This document shows positions 17,662-26,079 of a DNA stretch of 60,823 bases, one piece after another. A program made the translations under genes and the position numbers. Each line of letters opens with the position of its first letter. Positions within the stretch are counted from its first letter, which is position 1. Origin of the DNA: Actinomycetota bacterium (lineage in GTDB: Bacteria; Actinomycetota; Actinomycetes; Streptosporangiales; Streptosporangiaceae); contig DAHVAR010000157.1 of the NCBI GenBank assembly GCA_027314515.1, forward strand, positions 1 through 60,823, written 5' to 3'. The notes below the pieces were generated by a model. It saw only the letters and a list, made by a program, of their open reading frames with translations, was not told the DNA's origin and ran no database searches.

Positions 17662-19524
17662 GTGCGACCAACTGACGACGGCGACCCGCTGGAGGCTGCG
17701 CTCGGCGGGCTGTCGGCGCTGGCCGGCCCGGACGACCGCGCCGCGCTGGCGGAGCTGCGGGACCGGCTCGCGCAGCAGGTACTGCGGGTGCTGGTGGCCG
17801 GGGAAGCCAAGCGGGGCAAGAGCACGCTGGTCAACGCGCTGCTCGGACGGCCAGTGCTGCCGTCGGGGGTGACGCCGCTGACCGCCCTGGCCACGTCCGT
17901 GCGGTACGGGCGGGATGAGGGCGTGACGGCGGTGTTCCGGGATGGCCGGGCCGAAAGCCATCCGTTGCAGGCGCTGGGCGACCTGGTGACCGAGCGGGGC
18001 AATCCGGGTAACTGGCGCGGGCTGGCGTCGGTCACGGTGACCGTGGATGCGCCGGTCCTGGCCCGCGGGGCGGCGCTGGTCGATACGCCGGGGATGGGGT
18101 CGGTGTACGCGCACAACACCGCCGAGGCGGAGCTGGCGCTGGAGACCATGGACGCTGCGGTGTTCGTGCTCACCGCCGACCCGCCGGTGTCGGCCAGCGA
18201 GCGGGACCTGATGTCGCGGGTGGCACGGCTGTCGGTCAGCATGTTCGTGGTGCTGAACAAGGCCGACTACCTGTCCGCCGACACCCCGCCCGCTGGCCCT
18301 GGCCCTGCCGGCGGGGCACTGGACGGCCACCGCCGCAGCGAGCTGGCCGAGGCGCTGGAGTTCACCGCAGGCGTCGCGGCCGAGGCGGCGGGCCGCCCGG
18401 TACGGCTGTATCCGCTGTCGGCACGCGCGGCACTGACCGCGGCCGGCGATCCGGGGTTCACCGTGTTCGCCGCCGACTTCGCCGGCTACCTGGAGTCGGG
18501 CCGGACGGCCGACCTCCGTCTGTCGGTGGCCGGTCACGCCGAGCGGCTGGCGCGCTCGCTGCTGGACGAGGCGGACCTGACCCGCCGGGCGGCTGCGATG
18601 CGGACCGGGGATGCGGCCGGGCGGGTAGCAGCGTTCCGGGCGCGGCTGGCCGCGGTGGCCGTTCGGCGTCAGGACGCGGCGGACCTGGCGGCGGCCGAAT
18701 CGGCGCGGATGCTGGCCGCCCTGAACGAGGCCGCGGAGCAGGCGGCGAGGGAAGCCAGCGGCCGCGTGACCGCGGAGATGGATGCCCTGCTGGCCGGCCA
18801 CCTGCGGTCGGCGCAGGCGGCGGCCATCGAGAGTGCGGGGCGGGCCCGGCTCGGCGAGCTGGCGGTGGCGCAAGCCGAGGCCTGGCGCCAGGGGCAGGCG
18901 CTGCGGCTCGAGCACGGCCTGGCCAGGCTTGACGAGCGGCTCGCCGCCGAGCTGCAAGCCGAGCTCGACGCGGTCCGTGAAGCCGCCGCGGGCCTGCTCG
19001 GCCTGACCCTGACCGTCCCTGGCCCTGGTGACCGGCTGGCGCCGGACTTGCGGTTCTTCTACGTAGTCGGGGAGCAGGCGGGGCAGACCGAGTTGCTGGC
19101 CGGCGCGATCCGCCGCCACCTGCCCGGCGCGGCCGGGCGGCGGCGGGCGCGTGAGTACCTGCGCCGCGAGGCCGCCGACCTGATCCCGCAGCAGATCGGC
19201 CGGGCTAGGGCCGACCTGCAGTACCGGCTTGCCGAGGCGACCCGGCGGCTGACCCGTGACGTCGAAACCCGGTACACCGACAGCACGGCCAGGCTGGAGA
19301 GAGCGCTGCGCGTGGCCGCGGACCAGCGGCAGGCCACTGCCGGGGAGACGGCCGGGCTGGACGCGGAGCTTGCCAAGCGCCAGGAAGAACTTGGCCGCCT
19401 GCTGGAATTGCTGGCCGAGGTATCCGGGCCGCCGGAAGCGCAACCGGCCGGCGGCAGCGTCGGGCTCGGGGCCGGACCCGCGTACGGGCAGTCACCGCCT
19501 GCGGCGCCGGCGCCCGGCGGCTGA
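17662..19524 (+). CDS. Bacterial dynamin-like GTPase
   Basis: 620 residues. The GTPase motifs are clear: P-loop GEAKRGKS (47-54), DTPGMGS (141-147) and NKAD (199-202). The rest is a long Ala/Arg/Glu-rich helical region (about 290-600) with heptad character, as in the stalk of bacterial dynamin-like proteins, and a hydrophobic paddle candidate around FFYVVGEQAGQTELLAG. These proteins bind and remodel membranes, for example in Streptomyces sporulation septation or phage/antibiotic stress. GTG 17662 follows GGGAGG closely. It is a lone gene, whereas Streptomyces DynA/DynB are a pair. Confidence 0.88.
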   Translation: MRPTDDGDPLEAALGGLSALAGPDDRAALAELRDRLAQQVLRVLVAGEAKRGKSTLVNALLGRPVLPSGVTPLTALATSVRYGRDEGVTAVFRDGRAESHPLQALGDLVTERGNPGNWRGLASVTVTVDAPVLARGAALVDTPGMGSVYAHNTAEAELALETMDAAVFVLTADPPVSASERDLMSRVARLSVSMFVVLNKADYLSADTPPAGPGPAGGALDGHRRSELAEALEFTAGVAAEAAGRPVRLYPLSARAALTAAGDPGFTVFAADFAGYLESGRTADLRLSVAGHAERLARSLLDEADLTRRAAAMRTGDAAGRVAAFRARLAAVAVRRQDAADLAAAESARMLAALNEAAEQAAREASGRVTAEMDALLAGHLRSAQAAAIESAGRARLGELAVAQAEAWRQGQALRLEHGLARLDERLAAELQAELDAVREAAAGLLGLTLTVPGPGDRLAPDLRFFYVVGEQAGQTELLAGAIRRHLPGAAGRRRAREYLRREAADLIPQQIGRARADLQYRLAEATRRLTRDVETRYTDSTARLERALRVAADQRQATAGETAGLDAELAKRQEELGRLLELLAEVSGPPEAQPAGGSVGLGAGPAYGQSPPAAPAPGG

Positions 19525-19665
19525 CGCGCGCCTGGCGGCTCACGGCCAGCCCGGCGCTGCGGCGCGCCCGGCGCGCGAACGCTAGCCTGGGGCTTCGCCC
19601 GCGCCTTGCCCGGCCAGCCCGGCCGCGGGCGGGCGTAGACCGGAGCGAGCGGGACGGGGGGCGGC

Positions 19666-20673
19666 GTGGTCTCGGTTGCTGGCTGGGCGGCGATGATCGG
19701 CGTGGTTGTCGGCCTGCTCTGCCTTGACCTGGTGCTGGCCACCACGCGTCCGCATGAGGTCGGGCACCGGGAGGCTGCGGCCTGGTCGGCCGCCTACATC
19801 GCGGTGGCAGTGGTATTCGGCCTGGTGTTCGGCAGCCTGGCGGGATGGGGTTACGGCGGCCAGTATTTCACCGGGTACCTGGTGGAGAAGAGCCTGTCGG
19901 TCGACAACCTGCTCGTCTTCGTGATCATCATGACGGCGTTCGCGGTGCCGCGCGCCCACCAGCAGCGGGTGCTCACCATCGGGATCATCGGCGCGCTCGC
20001 CTTGCGGGCGGTCTTCATCGCCGTCGGCGCAGCGCTGCTGTCGCAGCTGTCGTTCATGTTCCTGCTCTTCGGGCTGCTCCTGATCTGGACTGCGGTGCGG
20101 CTGTACCGGCACCGTGCGGAGGACCCGGACGTCGCTGGCAGCCCGCTGGTCCGCGCCGCGCGCCGGGTGCTGCCGGTCAGCGAGGGGTACGACGATGGCA
20201 GGCTGATGACCAGGGTCGGCGGGCGGCGGGTGGTCACCCCGCTGTTCATCGTGTGCGTGGCCATCGGCGGGACTGATGTGCTGTTCGCGCTGGATTCCAT
20301 CCCGGCTGTCTTCGGCATCACCCGCCAGGCCTACATCGTCTTCGCCGCCAACGCGTTCGCCCTGCTGGGCTTGCGGGCACTGTTCTTCCTCGTGACCGGC
20401 CTGCTAGACCGGCTGGTGTACCTGTCGGCCGGGCTGGCGCTGATCCTGGCGTTCATCGGCGTGAAGCTGGTCCTGCAGTGGGCGCACAGCCTCGATCCGC
20501 GCGTGCCGGAGATCGGTATCGCGGTCTCGCTGGCCGTCATAGCGGTCGTGCTCGCCGTCACCACCGTGGCCAGCCTGATCCGATCCCGCCGGGACCCCGC
20601 CGCCAGAGCCCACGCCGGCGCTGTACTCGGCACGCCCGAGGCTGCCAGGAAGAGCAAGCCCGCCGAGGACTGA
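19666..20673 (+). CDS. TerC/Alx family integral membrane protein
   Basis: 335 residues with about nine transmembrane helices. The TerC signatures are present: LDLVLATTRPHEV near residue 20, EKSLSVDNLLVFVIIMTAF (70-90), and GGTDVLFALDSIPAVFGIT (about 200-220) with the paired acidic residues. Family members such as Alx export Mn(2+) and respond to alkaline pH; TerC proteins also support metalation of exoenzymes. No PRE-PRE manganese riboswitch was recognised upstream. GTG start. Confidence 0.9.
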   Translation: MVSVAGWAAMIGVVVGLLCLDLVLATTRPHEVGHREAAAWSAAYIAVAVVFGLVFGSLAGWGYGGQYFTGYLVEKSLSVDNLLVFVIIMTAFAVPRAHQQRVLTIGIIGALALRAVFIAVGAALLSQLSFMFLLFGLLLIWTAVRLYRHRAEDPDVAGSPLVRAARRVLPVSEGYDDGRLMTRVGGRRVVTPLFIVCVAIGGTDVLFALDSIPAVFGITRQAYIVFAANAFALLGLRALFFLVTGLLDRLVYLSAGLALILAFIGVKLVLQWAHSLDPRVPEIGIAVSLAVIAVVLAVTTVASLIRSRRDPAARAHAGAVLGTPEAARKSKPAED

Positions 20674-20796
20674 CCGTGGCTGGCGCTGGCCCGCGCTCTG
20701 CGCGGCGGCGGCTACCGGGCCGGCTGAGATGTCGCGCCCGTGGGGGACTATCGCACGAACGCGGCGGCGTCGGCGGCTGGCGGTAGAGTCGGGACA

Positions 20797-21213
20797 ATGA
20801 GCCGCCAGCTCACCTCTGGTGACCGTGTCGCGGATGCGATGGTGACGCGGCCGAAGACGCATGCGCCGCAGTCCACTCTGGCGGAGATCCGTGCGTTCTT
20901 CGACGATGACCACGTCCATATGGCGCTGATAGTCGCGCCCGACCGGCGGCTGGTTACTACGATCGAGCGAGCCGACCTGTCCGCCGTCCCGCCGGGGATG
21001 GTGCTGGCTGCCGCGATCGGCACGCTCGCTGGTCGCACCGTGCGGCCGCGCGACTCGCTTGCCGCCGCCGCCGCCGCTCTGCTGCCGGCCGGGCGCCGCC
21101 GGCTGGCCGTGGTTGACGAGATGGGTCGGCTGCTCGGGCTGTTGTGCGCGAAGCGGGACGGCACGGGCTACTGCTCGGATGCAGGCATCCGCAGCCGAGA
21201 AGCCGACGGCTGA
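20797..21213 (+). CDS. CBS-domain protein
   Basis: About 138 residues with two CBS-type repeats: RVADAMVTRPKTHAPQSTLAEI followed by MALIVAPDRRLVTTIER, and LAGRTVRPRDSLAAAAAAL followed by RLAVVDEMGRLLGLLCAKR. CBS pairs bind adenosyl ligands such as AMP, ATP or SAM. There is no catalytic domain attached, so it may act as a free sensor. ATG 20797 is preferred over the frame's first start at 20740 because it begins right before the first repeat. Confidence 0.75.
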   Translation: MSRQLTSGDRVADAMVTRPKTHAPQSTLAEIRAFFDDDHVHMALIVAPDRRLVTTIERADLSAVPPGMVLAAAIGTLAGRTVRPRDSLAAAAAALLPAGRRRLAVVDEMGRLLGLLCAKRDGTGYCSDAGIRSREADG

Positions 21214-21286
21214 GCCGCTCGCGGCGCGACCGCCTTGGCACCAGCCCGGCTGCGGGGCGCTGCGGGGCGCTGCGGGGGCGCGACGT

Positions 21287-21904
21287 TCAGCTCACATCGG
21301 GCGGATTGTCTCCTGAGCCTGACCGTGTTCGGCCACCCGCTTCCCGGCCAGCGCCGAACCTGAGGAATGCGGTGAGCGCGGCGATGACAAGGGCCACGCC
21401 GCCGCCCAGGTACAAGATGTCATGTCCGCCGCTGAAGCCGACGACAACGTCGACGAAACTCACTGCCGCGACCAGCACGAGCATCGAGATGACCCGCGCC
21501 TTCAGGTCGTTCAGGTCACGCATCACCAGCCAGGGCGGCATGCCGGCGCCCTGCCGGCCGGCATCGACCTTGCTGATGAACAGTTCGTAAAAGCCGATGG
21601 CACTGATCAGCAGGGTCGCTCCGACCAGGAACAAGTCGATGTCGAGCAGGAATAGCCCGATCTTGTGACCAACGGGGAAGGGATGCGGGACGACCTCCGC
21701 CAGTGCCCAGACGAACAAGGCGGCACCGTAGGCGAATGCCGCCAGCGCGGAGATGACAAGGACGACCACCGGGATGAGGACCAGGCCGCGGGACAGCTGC
21801 AAGCCCCGCTCGAACCATCGCTCCGCCGGCCCTGCGGGCCTGCCTGAACCTGCCGGGACGGAGCCCTCGGCGCTGCGGGCAGTCTCTTCACCTGAATCAC
21901 TCAT
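21287..21904 (-). CDS. YqhA family (UPF0114) membrane protein
   Basis: About 205 residues. After a disordered hydrophilic leader there are four hydrophobic helices, with the family core KIGLFLLDIDLFLVGATLL followed by ISAIGFYELFIS, and the cytoplasmic WLVMRDLNDLKARVISMLVLV. YqhA proteins are conserved inner-membrane proteins of unknown function. ATG 21904 has GGTGAG 5 bases upstream; an in-frame GTG lies at 21913. Divergent from the DUF2252 gene. Confidence 0.82.
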   Translation of the reverse strand: MSDSGEETARSAEGSVPAGSGRPAGPAERWFERGLQLSRGLVLIPVVVLVISALAAFAYGAALFVWALAEVVPHPFPVGHKIGLFLLDIDLFLVGATLLISAIGFYELFISKVDAGRQGAGMPPWLVMRDLNDLKARVISMLVLVAAVSFVDVVVGFSGGHDILYLGGGVALVIAALTAFLRFGAGREAGGRTRSGSGDNPPDVS

Positions 21905-22066
21905 CGCTCTCACCTACCGATGCTTGCCGGGGGGAGCGAACTCTAAGCGTCGGCTGAGGTTCCCGGTGGCCGCGATGTGCGCCTTCGCCCGCGCCCTGCC
22001 GCGCCCTGCCGCGCCCTGCCCAGCCCAGCCCTGCTCGCGGCAGCCGGCCGCAGCCGACAATGCTTC

Positions 22067-23470
22067 ATGGCGAACTCTAGGTCAGCGGCCCCGCTGGCGG
22101 TGCGTGCCGGGGTGCGTGCCGGGGTGCGTGATCTTGCCGCGACCGGCCGCGAACGGCGCAGGTCCGGAAAAGCCGCCAGGAAGCGCGCTCAACGCGGCTC
22201 GCTCGGGCACTGGGACGAAGCGGGTCGCGAACGCGACGCGCTGGCGACGATCACCGCCCAGAACGCGATCAGGGTGCCGGATCTCGTCCCGATCAGGCAT
22301 GGGCGGATGGCGCTCTCGCCGTGGAACTATTACCGGGGGGCTGCCGCGGTGATGGCCGGCGACCTGGCCAGTCAGTCCCACAGCGGTCTCATGGTGCAGT
22401 TGTGCGGCGACGCCCACATCCTGAACTTCGGCCTGTGGGCGACGCCCGAGCGCAACTTGCTGTTCGACCTGCGCGACTTCGACGAGACGTTGCCCGGCCC
22501 GTTCGAGTGGGACATCAAGCGGTTTGCCGCCAGCGTGGTGGTCGCCGCGCGGCAGGACCGCATGAAGCGGAAGGTGGCGGCAGCGGCCGTCGCCGCGGGC
22601 GTGCAGGCGTACTGCCGCCGCATGCGCGGCTACGCGTCGAAGCCTGAACTGGACATATGGTACGACGGCATGCATGTCGAGAGGCTGATGAGCTACTTCC
22701 AGCCTGCCGGCCGCGGCCGGATATCGATCCACATCGAGAAGCACCGCAACCGCCGGACGAGCCGCGGCGCGTTCGACAGGCTGACCACGATGGCGCAGGG
22801 CAGGCCGCGCATCTCCGCGCAGCCTCCGCTGCGGGTGACTATCAGCGATGACGAGCAGGCCGACCTGGTCGGCCACCTGCTGGCCGGGTACCGGCTGACG
22901 TTGCAGGATGACCGGCGGTGCCTGTTCGACAGGTTCACCGAGGTCGACACGGTGCGGCAGGTTGTCGGCGTCGGCAGCGTCGGCATGCGCGTCTACCTGA
23001 TCCTGCTGGAAGGGCGCTCCGGTGCGGACCCGCTGTTCCTTCAGGCTAAGCAGGCCGGTCCTTCGGTGTACGAAGAGCACCTTCAGGCCAGCCGCTACGG
23101 CAACCACGGCGAGCGGGTTATCGGCGGCAAGCGGCTGGTCCAGAGCGCCACCGACATCTTCGTCGGCTGGGGCTCCTTCCATGGCCGGGATTACTACCTG
23201 CGGCAGTTCCGGGACATGAAGATCATCCCGACGACAGACCTCATCGCGCCCGTGCTCGCGGACTTCGCCACCGCGTGCGGCGAGGCGCTCGCGCGTGCGC
23301 ACGCTCGCAGTGGTGACCCGATGGCCATTAGTTCCTACCTGGGGAACGGGGCCACGTTCGCCGCGGCGATCGGCCAGTTCGCGGACGCATATGCCGATCA
23401 GAACGCGCGCGATCACGCCCAGCTCGTCAGGGCCATCGCGGCCGGAGAGGTGGCCAGCCTGCCCGGCTGA
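22067..23470 (+). CDS. DUF2252 family protein (kinase-like fold)
   Basis: About 467 residues from ATG 22067. DUF2252 hallmarks: RMALSPWNYYRGAAAVMAGDL, LCGDAHILNFG (GDAHLxNFG motif, about 125-135), and FDLRDFDETLPGPFEWDIKR (DFDE motif). These resemble the catalytic loop and metal site of aminoglycoside-phosphotransferase-like kinases, but the substrate is unknown. The N-terminal leader includes VRAGVRAGVRD, encoded by a 12-bp direct repeat (22100-22130). The 5' flank carries three perfect copies of GCGCCCTGCC (21991-22020). Confidence 0.9.
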   Translation: MANSRSAAPLAVRAGVRAGVRDLAATGRERRRSGKAARKRAQRGSLGHWDEAGRERDALATITAQNAIRVPDLVPIRHGRMALSPWNYYRGAAAVMAGDLASQSHSGLMVQLCGDAHILNFGLWATPERNLLFDLRDFDETLPGPFEWDIKRFAASVVVAARQDRMKRKVAAAAVAAGVQAYCRRMRGYASKPELDIWYDGMHVERLMSYFQPAGRGRISIHIEKHRNRRTSRGAFDRLTTMAQGRPRISAQPPLRVTISDDEQADLVGHLLAGYRLTLQDDRRCLFDRFTEVDTVRQVVGVGSVGMRVYLILLEGRSGADPLFLQAKQAGPSVYEEHLQASRYGNHGERVIGGKRLVQSATDIFVGWGSFHGRDYYLRQFRDMKIIPTTDLIAPVLADFATACGEALARAHARSGDPMAISSYLGNGATFAAAIGQFADAYADQNARDHAQLVRAIAAGEVASLPG

Positions 23471-23616
23471 CGGCTTCCTGCCGGCCGGCGGCTTCCTGCC
23501 CGGAGCCATCCAGGGGCGATCAGGCCGCGGCGGCCAGGCTCGCAGCCGCCGACGGCGAGAAGGTGGCCGGGTCGGTCCCGTAAGGCCGGGGGCGGGATCG
23601 CTAACGTCTGCCTTGC

Positions 23617-23638
23617 GTTCACGGGCCGTTCACCGAGC
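23617..23638 (+). promoter_or_regulatory. Candidate PHO box (PhoP operator)
   Basis: Two adjacent 11-base direct repeats, GTTCACGGGCC and GTTCACCGAGC. Actinobacterial PhoP sites consist of 11-nt direct-repeat units beginning GTTCACC. The site is about 110 bases upstream of a PAP2 phosphatase gene, with a TA-rich stretch (TGTAATGTATCTA) just downstream that could be the -10 region. This suggests induction under phosphate limitation (inference). Confidence 0.65.
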
Positions 23639-23749
23639 GTGTAATGTATCTACGGGCTTGTAGAAGGTCCTGCTCCGCCCTGCGGTCCGCGGCACGCGGA
23701 ACAATGACTCAGTTGCCCAGTTTTGTCACAGACTGCGAGAGAAGCCGGT

Positions 23750-24514
23750 GTGCCCGTGTCCGCGACGACGTCGTCCGCGCCCGTTACCCATCTCAGCTCT
23801 GGGATCCTGGCCAGCGCGCCGGTACCCCGCACCTCGGGTGCCCACGGGCTCGATAAGACCCTGTTTCTCGATGTCAACCGCTTTGCCAGGGCCACCCCGT
23901 GGCTGCATGGCGTCCTGCTGTTCTATGCGGTCATCGGCGGGATAATCGTGTGCGCGCTGCTGCTGGTCATCGGCTGGTGGCTGGCCCGGCGTCGGCCCGA
24001 TGCGAAAGTCATGGCAGCGTCCTTGTGGGCCGGCGTAGGTACGGTCGCCGCAGTGGGCGTCGCGCAGCCCATCAACCACGCCGTCGCGGAGGCCAGGCCC
24101 TGGCAGAGCCTGCCGCATGCGCTCATCCTGGCTGGGCACACCGCCGACTTTTCCTTCCCGTCCGACCACGCCGTCATGGCCGGCGCGGTTATCGCCGGCG
24201 TGTTCCTTTACAACAGACGGCTGGGCGTCGTCGCCGCGGTGGCCGGCATACTGCTGTGCTTCGCCCGCGTCTATGTCGGAGCCCACTACCCGCAGGACGT
24301 AGCGGGCGGGCTCGCGATCGGTGCCGCCGTGGTGCTGGTCGGCTGGGTGATCATCCGCATCCCGCTCACCGCTGCGGTCAGTTACTTCAGCCGAACGCCG
24401 CTGCGCATGCTCCTTACCTCGCAGCCCGCATCGGCTGCCGGAGCGGCAGCGCAGGCCGCAGGCTCGGCAGGCGGCCAGCATCAGGCGGCCAGGCACCAGG
24501 CAAAGCAGCACTGA
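23750..24514 (+). CDS. PAP2-family membrane phosphatase
   Basis: About 254 residues with six hydrophobic segments. The three PAP2 motifs are in order: AVAEARPWQS (C1-like), FSFPSDHAVMAGA (C2, with catalytic His) and ARVYVGAHYPQDVAGG (C3, with nucleophile His). Such enzymes dephosphorylate lipid phosphates or undecaprenyl pyrophosphate at the outer membrane face. The start is uncertain: TTG 23723, GTG 23750 or GTG 23756; 23750 has GAGAGAAG at a reasonable distance. A PHO-box-like repeat lies upstream. The last 40 residues are an Ala/Gln/His-rich tail. Confidence 0.88.
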   Translation: MPVSATTSSAPVTHLSSGILASAPVPRTSGAHGLDKTLFLDVNRFARATPWLHGVLLFYAVIGGIIVCALLLVIGWWLARRRPDAKVMAASLWAGVGTVAAVGVAQPINHAVAEARPWQSLPHALILAGHTADFSFPSDHAVMAGAVIAGVFLYNRRLGVVAAVAGILLCFARVYVGAHYPQDVAGGLAIGAAVVLVGWVIIRIPLTAAVSYFSRTPLRMLLTSQPASAAGAAAQAAGSAGGQHQAARHQAKQH

Positions 24515-24553
24515 CCTCGCCGGCTGGTTTCCCGGCCTGGTTGCCTGGACTGG

Positions 24554-24735
24554 TCAGTCACCTGGGTAACGCGCCCGCCCTGGCCCGACAGGCTGGACGA
24601 GGCGCCCGCCGACGCGCAACTGACTGATCAGCGGGGGCGGTATCCGCGGGAACGCCGCCGAGACCAGCACCGCGTCATAGGGCACGGTCGGCGTATCCCT
24701 CGGCGCCGTCGCTCGCCACGACGAGCACGGCGCCC
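24554..24735 (-). pseudogene. pcm: Remnant of protein-L-isoaspartate O-methyltransferase (pcm)
   Basis: About 58 residues of a PCMT core survive: [16 protein letters not shown] in one frame, then [18 protein letters not shown] and [11 protein letters not shown] in the next. One missing base near 24678 separates the parts. The N-terminal SAM-binding region and the C-terminal third are absent on either side. The upstream edge merges with a 19-bp tandem repeat, so the break probably occurred there. Intact PCMT is about 200-350 residues, so this fragment cannot be functional. Confidence 0.8.
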
Positions 24736-24766
24736 CGTTCCCGCAGTGGCGCCCCGTTCCCGCAGT
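24729..24766. repeat. Two tandem 19-bp units at the edge of the pcm remnant
   Basis: GGCGCCCCGTTCCCGCAGT occurs twice (24729-24747 and 24748-24766), followed by a partial TCCCGCAGTGG. It lies between the decayed pcm fragment and the CapA gene and may mark the deletion end point. Confidence 0.85.
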
Positions 24767-24791
24767 GTCCCGCAGTGGCACAGTGGAGGTC

Positions 24792-25910
24792 ATGGCAGGC
24801 GGACTGCTGACGCTCTTCCTGTGCGGCGATGTGATGCTCGGACGCGGTGTCGACCAGATACTGCCGCACCCGGGCGATCCGCGACTGCGGGAGCCGGAAG
24901 TGGACGACGCGCGGCACTACGTCCGCTGCGCCGAGCTCCTGAGCGGGCCGATCCCGCGGCCAGCAAGCTTTTCCTGGCCATGGGGCGACGCGCTGGAGGT
25001 TCTGGACGACGCAGCGCCGGATGCCAGGGTGATCAACTTGGAGACCAGCGTCACGCGCAGCGCGGACTTCAGCCCGGGCAAGGCCGTGCATTACCGGATG
25101 AACCCTGACAATCTTCCCGCCCTGCTCGTCGCGCGGCCCGACGCGTGCGCGCTGGCCAACAACCATGTGCTGGACTTCGGTCGCACCGGGCTGCGGGAAA
25201 CCATCGATGCACTGGCGGGCGCTGGCACGCCGGCGATCGGGGCTGGCCGGGATGCGGCCGCGGCCAGGCAGCCGACCGCCATTCCGGTGCCGGGACAAGG
25301 CCGCACCGTCGTATTCTCCTGCGGGCTGGCCTCGAGCGGGATTCCCGCTGACTGGGCCGCGACGGCGAGCGAGCCTGGCGTCGACCTCCTGCCCAGCCTC
25401 TCCGAGAGAGTCGCTGACGACCTGACCAGTCGGGTACAGAGCGTCAAGCGGCCAGGCGACGTCGTCGTGGCCTCGATCCACTGGGGCTCTAACTGGGGCT
25501 ACCAGGTAGACCACGACCAGGTCCGTTTCGCTCGCCGGCTGATCGACGGCGGAGTTGACGTGATCCACGGCCACTCGTCGCACCACCCGCGACCGGTCGA
25601 GGTTTACCGCGGCAAGCTCGTGTTGTACGGCTGCGGCGACTTCATCGACGACTACGAGGGTATTGGCGGCTACGAACAGTTCCGGGACGATCTGCGCCTG
25701 CTTTACCTTGCGTCGGTCGCGCCGGGCACCGGCACACTCGACGCCCTGCGGATGGTGCCGATGCAGGCACGCAAGATGCGGCTGTGCCATGCGAGCACCG
25801 GGGACAGCGAGTGGCTGCGCGGGGTCATCGATGCGATCAGCAGCGGCTTCGGCTGCCGGGTCAGCCGCCAGCCCGACGGCGCCCTTGCCGTCCGCGTGGC
25901 TCCAGGCTGA
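24792..25910 (+). CDS. CapA-family protein (PgsA/poly-gamma-glutamate type metallophosphatase fold)
   Basis: About 372 residues. CapA landmarks: [15 protein letters not shown] at the N-terminus (GDxMLG), [22 protein letters not shown] (NNHxxDxG) and [20 protein letters not shown]. These resemble calcineurin-like metal ligands. CapA proteins are linked to poly-gamma-glutamate capsule synthesis, but no capB/capC is nearby and no signal peptide is visible, so a different cytoplasmic role is possible. ATG 24792 follows GTGGAGG at short spacing. Confidence 0.88.
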   Translation: MAGGLLTLFLCGDVMLGRGVDQILPHPGDPRLREPEVDDARHYVRCAELLSGPIPRPASFSWPWGDALEVLDDAAPDARVINLETSVTRSADFSPGKAVHYRMNPDNLPALLVARPDACALANNHVLDFGRTGLRETIDALAGAGTPAIGAGRDAAAARQPTAIPVPGQGRTVVFSCGLASSGIPADWAATASEPGVDLLPSLSERVADDLTSRVQSVKRPGDVVVASIHWGSNWGYQVDHDQVRFARRLIDGGVDVIHGHSSHHPRPVEVYRGKLVLYGCGDFIDDYEGIGGYEQFRDDLRLLYLASVAPGTGTLDALRMVPMQARKMRLCHASTGDSEWLRGVIDAISSGFGCRVSRQPDGALAVRVAPG

Positions 25911-25979
25911 CAGGTGTCCGTAGTTCGCGTCGTGCCGCTGCCCTACCCACCGGCGCCGATGCAGGGTTACACTTTCTGG

Positions 25980-26076
25980 CACGCGCGGGAGTCCGGAGCG
26001 GACCGGGCTGAGAGGGTGGCTGGCCGGCCACCGACCGCAAGAACCTGATCCGGGTCATGCCGGCGAAGGGAGCGCT
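25980..26076 (+). promoter_or_regulatory. TPP riboswitch (THI element)
   Basis: The conserved THI-box parts appear in order: GCGGGAGTCCGG, CCGGGCTGAGAGGG at about 26003-26016, a variable hairpin (GGTGGC...GGCCACC), then AACCTGATCCGGGTCATGCC and GGCGAAGGGA. GCGC at 25983 can pair with GCGC at 26072 to close the P1 helix. It ends just before the GTG of the permease gene, so TPP binding would most likely hide the start region and block translation. Confidence 0.95.
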
Positions 26077-26079
26077 TCC

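Noticed and set aside
17446-19443. 665-residue frame antisense to the dynamin gene
   Set aside because: Arg/Gly/Pro/Gln-rich composition without domains, as expected opposite a very GC-rich gene.
22082-23509. 475-residue frame antisense to DUF2252
   Set aside because: Low-complexity translation and no start signals; DUF2252 motifs are intact on the other strand.
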